Assembly: GCA_017858295.1 (NCBI GenBank)
Contig: JAFMBU010000093.1
Span: 1 to 6,444, forward strand
Direction of reading: 5' to 3'
DNA: 6,444 bases
Source of the DNA: Porticoccaceae bacterium
GTDB taxonomy: Bacteria; Pseudomonadota; Gammaproteobacteria; Pseudomonadales; Porticoccaceae
Below are positions 1 through 4,550 of this stretch, piece after piece. The notes under the pieces are model-generated. The model was not told the origin of the DNA, did no database searches, and worked only from the letters and a program-made list of their open reading frames with translations. Both the position numbers and the translations under genes were made by a program. Within the stretch, counting starts at the first letter, position 1; every line of letters begins with the position of its first letter.

Positions 1-2
1 AT

Positions 3-104
3 ATTTTGAATGGTACTGTCACGGTTCTAGATAATTCCTATCTTTTTGATAAAGCTATTAAACAGGCAATCACGCAGATTAAAGGATTGCCCGTCGCGAG
101 CTAG
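3..104 (+). CDS. 3' end of an unidentified upstream gene (partial)
   Basis: From the left edge, frame 3 stays open for 33 codons and ends in TAG at 102-104. The peptide begins ILNGTVTVLDNSYLF and ends AITQIKGLPVAS. It has a balanced, protein-like composition, with a beta-type stretch followed by an amphipathic helix. The overlapping reading of the same bases in the ampD frame is rich in Arg and Ser and looks non-coding. The stop lies 13 nt before the ampD ATG, so this gene and ampD are probably co-transcribed. I do not recognise the family from this fragment. In pseudomonads a gene lies between nadC and ampD, but the residues here are too few to link it to that gene. Its beginning lies outside the window. 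Confidence 0.5.
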   Translation: MLNGTVTVLDNSYLFDKAIKQAITQIKGLPVAS

Positions 105-117
105 CAGATCGCTCCTT

Positions 118-660
118 ATGCAGATAGAAAACGGTTGGCTCAGTTGTGCCACGCAGATGCCATCGCCCAATACAGACCAGCGCCCTCAGGTTGCGGATAT
201 CAGTCTGCTGGTGATCCACAATATTAGTTTGCCGCCGAACCAATTTGGCGGTGGCTATATTGGCGAGTTTTTCACTAATTGTCTGGATCCCGAGGCGGAT
301 GCCTATTTTGCTGAGATTTGCCACCTTAAAGTGTCTTCCCATCTGCTGATTGATCGCCATGGCAAGATCACCCAGTTTGTCAGCTTTAATCAGCGGGCCT
401 GGCATGCGGGCGTATCGCAATTTGAACAGCGCTCTAACTGCAATGATTTTTCCATTGGCATTGAAATGGAAGGCGCTGACCATATCCCCTACACTGAGAT
501 TCAATATCAGGTGCTGGCTGAGGTCAGCAGAGCACTGCTGCAATGCTACCCGCTTATCAACGCGGAGCGTATTGTCGGCCACAGCGATATTGCACCTGGA
601 CGCAAAACCGATCCCGGAGAGGCGTTCCAGTGGGACCACTACAAACAACTGCTCGGTTAA
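118..660 (+). CDS. ampD: AmpD, 1,6-anhydro-N-acetylmuramyl-L-alanine amidase
   Basis: A cytoplasmic zinc amidase of the amidase_2 (PGRP-like) family. It removes the peptide from anhydroMurNAc-peptides imported by AmpG, a step of peptidoglycan recycling that also lowers the inducer of AmpR-type beta-lactamase systems. The 180-residue product closely follows enterobacterial AmpD. The N-terminus is MQIENGWL, the motif LLVIHNISLPP supplies zinc ligand His34, RAWHAGVSQF follows, and SIGIEMEG supplies Glu116. GHSDIAPGRKTDPG supplies His155, Lys163 and Asp165, one residue later than the E. coli and Citrobacter positions. The frame is open upstream to a TTG at 46, but that extension is Arg/Ser-rich, overlaps the preceding gene and has no family counterpart, so I chose the ATG at 118. 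No clear Shine-Dalgarno precedes this ATG (the bases just upstream are pyrimidine-rich), so translational coupling to the upstream gene is possible. ampE follows after 31 nt. Confidence 0.96.
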   Translation: MQIENGWLSCATQMPSPNTDQRPQVADISLLVIHNISLPPNQFGGGYIGEFFTNCLDPEADAYFAEICHLKVSSHLLIDRHGKITQFVSFNQRAWHAGVSQFEQRSNCNDFSIGIEMEGADHIPYTEIQYQVLAEVSRALLQCYPLINAERIVGHSDIAPGRKTDPGEAFQWDHYKQLLG

Positions 661-691
661 ATCAGTGCCGGTGCAAATACAGAGGTAAAGA

Positions 692-1657
692 GTGCATTTT
701 TTAATTATTTTGATCGCCATTGCAGTATTGGAAAGCAACGGTCAGTTGGCCTTTATTCAACGCGATGCCTGGGTACGCAAGTGGCATGGAGCGCTGACTG
801 CATTCTCGTTATCCAAACTACCTGCCCTAGCAGGCAATTGCCAACTCAACGTCTGGGTCTTTGTGCTGGTTCCTGTGGTGGTTTTGCAGCTGGTGCTCTG
901 GTATCTGGGCAGCGGCATACTGGTATTTTTACTCGAGCTGGCGGTCTTGCTCTACTGTCTGGGTCGCGGTGATCTCAGTGCCCAGATTGGCGTGCTGCAG
1001 TCCGATATTCAGCGCAATGATCTGCAGGCCGCATTTCACGACGCTGCGGTTTTTAATATTGGCCATCGCGCGGTTTCAGCTGACAATGCTCAAGGGCTGT
1101 TTCGCGAACTGGCGGCGACATTGCCTTACCGATTGTTTGAACGCAGCTTTGTGGTGGTGTTCTGGTTCTTTTTTCTCGGCGCGCCTCTGGCCTTGGCCTA
1201 TAGATTGTTGGCCCTGCATGGGGATATGCAGTTACAGATGCCCGATATTGAAATAGAGCAAGAGCAGGCGATTGAAGCAGAGGCTGTGGAAGTGCTGGAA
1301 GACGCCGCGCCAGATGAGGCCAATAAACTCCTCTGGTATCTGGAGTGGATTCCCGTTCGAGCTCTGGCTCTGACTCTGGGGTTAATGGGTGACTTCTCCA
1401 AGGCCACTGCGCCGTTAAAAGAATTAGTCTTCTGCGCAAAAACCTCTACCGCTGATGTGCTGCGTCTCTGTGTATTGGGTGCGCTGAATAATCAATCGGC
1501 AAATGCCACAGCGACTGTTGACCAGGAGGAGGCCAGTTCCGATTTGGCGGTTGATGAAACCGCAGCTCTGTCTCAGGTGGCAGATATTGTTGCTCTGTTT
1601 AGACGTTCCATGACCGGTTGGCTGGTGGTGATTGCATTGCTAGTGTTGACGAGCTAG
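692..1657 (+). CDS. ampE: AmpE family inner-membrane protein
   Basis: A multi-spanning inner-membrane protein encoded with ampD. Its biochemical role is poorly defined; it is usually described as a regulatory or sensory membrane partner in muropeptide signalling. The GTG start at 692 is preceded by AGAGG at 681-685 with six-base spacing. Hydrophobic segments lie near residues 1-13, 54-72, 73-91, 153-175 and 308-320. Family features include the segment LFERSFVVVFWFFFLGAP (about 148-165) and LEWIPVRALALTLGLMGDF (about 217-235), which matches the DWVPVR region of E. coli AmpE. At 321 residues it is longer than E. coli AmpE, which has about 284. Much of the excess is an acidic stretch at about 185-210 and an Ala/Asp/Glu-rich stretch at about 270-295. 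It sits 31 nt after ampD, in an evident operon, and converges with ampG. Confidence 0.9.
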   Translation: MHFLIILIAIAVLESNGQLAFIQRDAWVRKWHGALTAFSLSKLPALAGNCQLNVWVFVLVPVVVLQLVLWYLGSGILVFLLELAVLLYCLGRGDLSAQIGVLQSDIQRNDLQAAFHDAAVFNIGHRAVSADNAQGLFRELAATLPYRLFERSFVVVFWFFFLGAPLALAYRLLALHGDMQLQMPDIEIEQEQAIEAEAVEVLEDAAPDEANKLLWYLEWIPVRALALTLGLMGDFSKATAPLKELVFCAKTSTADVLRLCVLGALNNQSANATATVDQEEASSDLAVDETAALSQVADIVALFRRSMTGWLVVIALLVLTS

Positions 1658-1669
1658 TACTGACTAGCT
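1652..1669 (+). repeat. Short inverted repeat at the ampE stop codon
   Basis: AGCTAG (1652-1657) and CTAGCT (1664-1669) form a 6-bp stem with a 6-nt loop, overlapping the ampE stop codon. No T-run follows directly, so it is at best a weak terminator for ampDE. The rest of the 57-bp gap to the convergent ampG stop is pyrimidine-rich on the + strand and shows no strong hairpin. Confidence 0.3.
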
Positions 1670-1714
1670 AGGGGCTGTTGCTCTTTACTCCTCTTTATGG
1701 CTTTTTATACCTCG

Positions 1715-3001
1715 CTATGCCTCTTCATTCCAAGGCGCCACCTTAAACAGTAGCAACATGCCGGGAATGGCCAGGGCCGTGCAGATATAAAAGAAGCTTT
1801 CCCAGCCCACACCTTCGACAATAATGCCGGTAAATGAACTGGCCACAGTGCGTGGCACTGCGGTCAGGGCAGTAAATAAAGCCAGCTGGGTGGCGGCAAA
1901 CGCTGGGTGCGTAGAGCGCGCCATAAAGGCCACAAAAGCGGCGGTGCCAAGACCGACGCCGAGATATTCAAAACTAATCACCAGCCCCAGAAGCCACAGT
2001 CCTTCGCCCACTCTGGCCAGTAGAGCAAAGCCAAGAATCGACACAATCTGCACCAAACCAAACAGCCATAGAGCGCGATTGATACCGATCTTAAGCATCA
2101 AAATGCCCCCCAGAATGCCCCCGACGATCATTGGCCACAGGGCCGCATGTTTGGCGATCAACCCAATCTCAGTCTTGCTAAAGCCCATATCCAGATAAAA
2201 CGGTGTCGCCAGAGCTGTGGCCATGCTGTCACCGAGTTTATAGAGCAGCATAAAGGCCAAAATAAGGCAGGCCTGTTGCACACCCTGGCGGGAGAAAAAC
2301 TCTTTAAAGGGATCAACAATGGCTTGATTCAACGTGGTGGGATGGCGGGCATCTGCCTTGGGTTCGGCAATACTCAGGGTCATCAAAATACCAATCAACA
2401 TAAAGGCTGCGGTAATCATAAACACGCTTTGCCAGGGCAGGCTATCGGCCAGAATCAGGGACAGGGAGCCGGGGACCAATCCGGCAATTCTGTAGGCGTT
2501 AACGTGAATTGAATTGCCCAGCCCCAACTCTTGGTCCGGCAGTATCTGGCGGCGGTAGGCGTCGAGAACAATATCTTGGGTGGCGCTTAAAAAGGCGATC
2601 AGCAGGCAGAGCCAGGCGATGCTCCAGATCTCTGTGTTGGGGTTTAAAAAGCCCAGGGCAGCAATGGATAACAGCAGGCCGATCTGAGTAGCCAGCATCC
2701 AACCACGACGCAGGCCGCCCCCAAAACCAAAAGTAGCGCTAAATGAAGCGCCAAGCTTAGTGAAACCGGGAATGGCTAAACGGTAGCGATCCAGCAGCGG
2801 CGACCAGAAAAACTTCCATGTGTAGGGCAGGCCGATCAGAGCAAAAAAACCGATCTCTTTTAGTCCCACGCCCTCGGAGCGCAGCCAGGCCGGTACCAAC
2901 GAGATCAGTATATACAGCGGCATGCCCGAGGCAAAACCGGTAAATATACAGATCAACATACGGCGGTTTAACAGTGCCTGCTTGATGCTGGTTGGGTTCA
3001 T
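1715..3001 (-). CDS. ampG: AmpG muropeptide permease (MFS)
   Basis: An inner-membrane major facilitator that imports GlcNAc-1,6-anhydroMurNAc and its peptides from the periplasm for recycling. AmpG hallmarks are visible in order: TGFASGMPLYILISLVPAWL in TM1 (21-40), PYTWKFFWSPLLDRY (60-73) in the TM2 loop, ATQDIVLDAYRR (140-151) in TM4, LLYKLGDSMATALATPF (252-268) opening the second half, and HPAFAATQLALFTALTAVPR (365-384). About 12 hydrophobic segments fit in 428 residues. E. coli AmpG has 491, so this is the compact form lacking the extra helices. The ATG start puts TM1 at the usual distance. An AGG lies six bases upstream, formed at the edge of a tandem repeat array in the leader. The ATL gene lies 81 bp upstream on the same strand and may share a transcript. 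The 3' end faces ampDE, so the cluster holds the importer and the enzyme of one pathway. Confidence 0.94.
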   Translation of the reverse strand: MNPTSIKQALLNRRMLICIFTGFASGMPLYILISLVPAWLRSEGVGLKEIGFFALIGLPYTWKFFWSPLLDRYRLAIPGFTKLGASFSATFGFGGGLRRGWMLATQIGLLLSIAALGFLNPNTEIWSIAWLCLLIAFLSATQDIVLDAYRRQILPDQELGLGNSIHVNAYRIAGLVPGSLSLILADSLPWQSVFMITAAFMLIGILMTLSIAEPKADARHPTTLNQAIVDPFKEFFSRQGVQQACLILAFMLLYKLGDSMATALATPFYLDMGFSKTEIGLIAKHAALWPMIVGGILGGILMLKIGINRALWLFGLVQIVSILGFALLARVGEGLWLLGLVISFEYLGVGLGTAAFVAFMARSTHPAFAATQLALFTALTAVPRTVASSFTGIIVEGVGWESFFYICTALAIPGMLLLFKVAPWNEEA

Positions 3002-3008
3002 TGAATAC

Positions 3009-3056
3009 CTAATTGAGAGGCTAATTAAGAGCCTAATCGAGACTCTAATTGAGAGC
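3009..3056 (-). repeat. Four tandem 12-bp repeats in the ampG leader
   Basis: Four contiguous 12-bp units on the + strand: 3009-3020 CTAATTGAGAGG, 3021-3032 CTAATTAAGAGC, 3033-3044 CTAATCGAGACT and 3045-3056 CTAATTGAGAGC. Against the consensus CTAATTGAGAGC they carry 1, 1, 3 and 0 mismatches. On the ampG coding strand the array ends 7 bases before the ATG, and each unit ends in TTAG. The last unit plus the next base gives the TTAGG that serves as the ampG ribosome binding site. The array fills most of the gap between the ATL stop and the ampG start. Confidence 0.85.
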
Positions 3057-3082
3057 CCTGTTGTTATTGTCTTCGCGGCGGC

Positions 3083-3427
3083 CTAGGGCTGCCAGCGAAA
3101 TTGTTTGAGACTGATGCGGCCGTTATTAAACACAACCCCTTCTTCTTGCAGCAGCGCCCGCTGCCGTATACCACTGTCTGTGTCTGGGCCCAAACTGATT
3201 TTGCCGGCAGCATTTATGACCCGATGCCAGGGCAGAGTAGTTTCAGTTGGCAGATTGCGCAATATATATCCAACTTGGCGCGCTGCTCGCGGTACTCCTG
3301 CCAAATCTCCTAGCTGACCATAGGTCACGACTTTGCCCTGGGGAATCGCCGCCAGAGCAATATAGATTTTTTGCTCTATGCTTGGTTGATGATCTGGCTG
3401 AGGTTCTTCGCCGCGGATATTTTCCAT
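3083..3427 (-). CDS. Alkyltransferase-like (ATL) DNA base-flipping protein
   Basis: A 114-residue homologue of the DNA-binding domain of O6-alkylguanine-DNA alkyltransferase. Family signatures are VVTYGQLG (33-40, with the conserved Tyr36), ARQVGYILRNLP (49-60, with the probable Arg finger at Arg50), PWHRVINAAGKISL (66-79) and LLQEEGV (92-98). The alkyl-accepting Cys of the PCHR motif is replaced by Trp67 (PWHR), as in E. coli YbaZ and similar ATLs. By family knowledge it therefore cannot transfer alkyl groups. It should bind and flip O6-alkylguanine and flag it for nucleotide excision repair. The ATG at 3427 is the only Met upstream of the domain. A TTAGG lies very close to it (spacing 2), so the ribosome binding site is weak. 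It is divergent from fxsA and upstream of ampG on the same strand. No functional link to muropeptide recycling is evident. Confidence 0.93.
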   Translation of the reverse strand: MENIRGEEPQPDHQPSIEQKIYIALAAIPQGKVVTYGQLGDLAGVPRAARQVGYILRNLPTETTLPWHRVINAAGKISLGPDTDSGIRQRALLQEEGVVFNNGRISLKQFRWQP

Positions 3428-3455
3428 GGCCTAAGACTACGCTATTCGCTGCCCT

Positions 3456-3482
3456 GTTGAAATAGACGAAACTACCCCAATG
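3456..3482 (+). promoter_or_regulatory. Candidate sigma-32 (heat-shock) promoter for fxsA
   Basis: GTTGAAA (3456-3462) resembles the sigma-32 -35 box CTTGAAA. CCCCAATG (3475-3482) resembles the -10 box CCCCATNT, sharing CCCCA but departing at two later fixed positions. The gap between the hexamer TTGAA end and CCCC is 13 nt, the same as in the E. coli groE promoter. Transcription would start near 3489, leaving a leader of about 40 nt before the GTG at 3531. It would also exclude the ATG at 3480, which lies inside the -10 box. This is a pattern match only. Confidence 0.4.
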
Positions 3483-3530
3483 TACCTATTAGACCGGCCA
3501 GACTGGGCGGGAAAAAATGAGACTAAACCT

Positions 3531-4007
3531 GTGCGCTACCTATTTTTGATATTTGTGATTACGCCGGTGCTAGAGATGTGGCTGCTGATCAATGTCGGCG
3601 CCCAGATTGGCGCACTGCCCACCATAGGTCTGGTGTTGCTCACCGCTTTTGTGGGCGTCAACCTGCTGCGCTTGCAAGGCTTCGACACATTGTGGCGCGG
3701 CCAGCGCAAGTTTGCCGAGGGCAAGCTGCCAGCCCAGGAAATTGCCGAGGGTATTATTCTCGCGGTATCCGGAGCCCTGTTGCTGACCCCGGGATTTGTC
3801 ACCGATGCTATTGGCTTTGCCGGATTGATTCCTCTGGTGCGGGGCGCCATGGCGCGTCTAGTATTGAGTCGCATGGTGGTCAGTGGTGTGGCTTTCAGCT
3901 CATCAACGGGTTCATCGACGGGTGCATCAACAACCGGCTTTACCGCCAGTGGCGGTCGCAGTCAGTCTGACAATATTATCGAAGGGGAGTCCTGGGACGA
4001 AAAGTGA
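3531..4007 (+). CDS. fxsA: FxsA family membrane protein
   Basis: A small cytoplasmic-membrane protein. E. coli FxsA is known for relieving F exclusion of phage T7 when overproduced; its normal job is unclear. With a GTG start at 3531 the product has 158 residues and begins (M)RYLFLIFVITPVLEMWLL, aligning well with the family N-terminus (in E. coli, a short lead directly into TM1). Further features are GALPTIGLVLLTAFVGVNLL (TM2), the conserved loop LLRLQGF, and GALLLTPGFVTDAIGF near residues 81-96. The C-terminal tail is Ser/Thr/Gly-rich and ends in NIIEGESWDEK; many family members end in a similar acidic segment. An in-frame ATG at 3480 would add 17 hydrophilic residues, has no ribosome binding site and overlaps a putative promoter, so I disfavour it. 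GAG at 3519-3521 is a weak Shine-Dalgarno for the GTG. The gene lies upstream of groES, as fxsA does in E. coli. Confidence 0.88.
   Translation: MRYLFLIFVITPVLEMWLLINVGAQIGALPTIGLVLLTAFVGVNLLRLQGFDTLWRGQRKFAEGKLPAQEIAEGIILAVSGALLLTPGFVTDAIGFAGLIPLVRGAMARLVLSRMVVSGVAFSSSTGSSTGASTTGFTASGGRSQSDNIIEGESWDEK
3899..3934 (+). repeat. Imperfect 12-bp repeat in the fxsA tail
   Basis: Three contiguous 12-bp units within the coding sequence: CTCATCAACGGG, TTCATCGACGGG and TGCATCAACAAC. They encode a four-residue Ser-Thr-Gly pattern (STGS, STGA, STTG) in the hydrophilic tail. The length is a multiple of three, so copy change would not shift the frame. It probably arose by slippage in a region under little constraint. 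Confidence 0.55.
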
Positions 4008-4026
4008 CTCAATGGCAGTAACTAAC

Positions 4027-4044
4027 AAGGAGGTTTGATCAAAC
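4027..4044 (+). other. Isolated AAGGAGGT next to a 12-bp palindrome
   Basis: AAGGAGGT (4027-4034) is a perfect complement of the 16S rRNA anti-Shine-Dalgarno core. It overlaps GTTTGATCAAAC (4033-4044), a perfect 12-bp palindrome. No usable start codon is well placed. A TTG at 4035 would open a frame of 11 sense codons (to TGA at 4068) with only one base of spacing, which is too short. The function is unknown: it could be an operator, or the relic of a lost gene start between fxsA and groES. Confidence 0.4.
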
Positions 4045-4073
4045 AGGAAGAGACAAAAAAATTGCCCTGATCC

Positions 4074-4102
4074 CTTGAAAAAGAAATCAGGCGCCACCAT
4101 AT
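4074..4102 (+). promoter_or_regulatory. Sigma-32 (heat-shock) promoter of groESL
   Basis: CTTGAAA (4074-4080) is an exact match to the sigma-32 -35 box, preceded by the usual C-rich context (ATCC). CACCATAT (4095-4102) matches the -10 box CCCCATNT at all fixed positions but one. The gap from CTTGAA to the -10 box is 15 nt, slightly longer than the 13-14 of E. coli groE and dnaK. Transcription would start about 4109, giving a leader of roughly 70 nt before groES. The -35 box lies in the loop of a 6-bp inverted repeat, CCTGAT (4066-4071) and ATCAGG (4086-4091). Confidence 0.7.
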
Positions 4103-4177
4103 GAAGTGCAACCGCGGGATTCCTCTCGCACAAGTAACTTTTGAACACTGTAGATAGATAAATTGGAGAGACAAAGT

Positions 4178-4471
4178 ATGAAAATTCGTCCATTACACGA
4201 CCGAGTGATCGTTCGTCGCGAGGAAGAAGAAGCAACATCCGCTGGCGGTATCTTGCTGCCAGGTTCGGCGCAGGAAAAGCCTAACCAGGGCGAAGTTATT
4301 GCCGTAGGCAATGGCCGTGTTTTGGATAACGGTGATGTGCGCCCGGTTGATGTCAAAGTGGGTGATAAGGTCGTGTTTGGTAAGTACGCCGGACAAGACA
4401 CCATTGATGTCGAAGGTGAAGAGCTGATTATTCTCAGTGAAACCGATATCAAAGCCGTTATCGAAGCTTAA
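4178..4471 (+). CDS. groES: GroES co-chaperonin (Hsp10)
   Basis: The heptameric lid of the GroEL folding chamber. The 97-residue product has the length of E. coli GroES. MKIRPLHDRVIVRR opens the beta-barrel. The mobile loop spans about 16-33 and holds the GroEL-contacting hydrophobic tripeptide Ile25-Leu26-Leu27 in GGILLPG. GEVIAVGNGR, VKVGDKVVFGKYAG and ELIILSETDI follow, as expected. The frame is open five codons further upstream, but the ATG at 4178 gives the exact family N-terminus and has GGAG at 4165-4168 with suitable spacing. It is followed by groEL after 79 nt, in one operon under the heat-shock promoter upstream. Confidence 0.98.
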   Translation: MKIRPLHDRVIVRREEEEATSAGGILLPGSAQEKPNQGEVIAVGNGRVLDNGDVRPVDVKVGDKVVFGKYAGQDTIDVEGEELIILSETDIKAVIEA

Positions 4472-4508
4472 GAGCTTGTAATCGTTAGCTCACCATAAAG
4501 AGCTTTTT
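4472..4508 (+). promoter_or_regulatory. Alternative hairpins between groES and groEL
   Basis: Three short segments can pair in two mutually exclusive ways. GAGCT (4472-4476) can pair with AGCTC (4487-4491). The same AGCTC can instead pair with GAGCT (4500-4504), which is followed by a T-run (4504-4508), like a weak attenuator. The stems are only 5 bp. The outer segments lie in an 8-bp direct repeat, AAGAGCTT (4470-4477 and 4498-4505). The arrangement could tune the groES to groEL ratio or mark a processing site, or it could be chance. Confidence 0.3.
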
Positions 4509-4550
4509 ACAGAATTTTTGTTATAACCAGATTTACCAAAGGAATTAAAC

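Noticed and set aside
6..35. Sigma-70-like promoter TTGAAT with GATAAT, 18-nt spacing, upstream of ampD
   Set aside because: It lies inside the probable 3' end of the upstream gene, and the -35 box matches only 4 of 6. It is possible but not supported enough to list.
46..117. N-terminal extension of ampD from a TTG at 46
   Set aside because: The added 24 residues are Arg/Ser-rich, have no counterpart in AmpD, and overlap a better coding frame. The ATG at 118 places His34 and Glu116 at the family positions.
79..738. Long - strand open frame opposite ampD
   Set aside because: It is a shadow of ampD, with no recognisable family or ribosome binding site.
1824..2512. + strand open frames opposite ampG
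   Set aside because: Their composition is that of antisense to a membrane protein (Arg, Pro and Ser rich); the ampG frame is clearly real.
4101..4157. 18-codon open frame from ATG 4101 before groES
   Set aside because: Its start codon lies in the predicted -10 box of the groE promoter, so it would not be in that transcript, and it has no Shine-Dalgarno.
4008..4177. CIRCE operator (HrcA site) upstream of groES
   Set aside because: No TTAGCACTC-N9-GAGTGCTAA type repeat is present; the region carries a sigma-32 type promoter instead.
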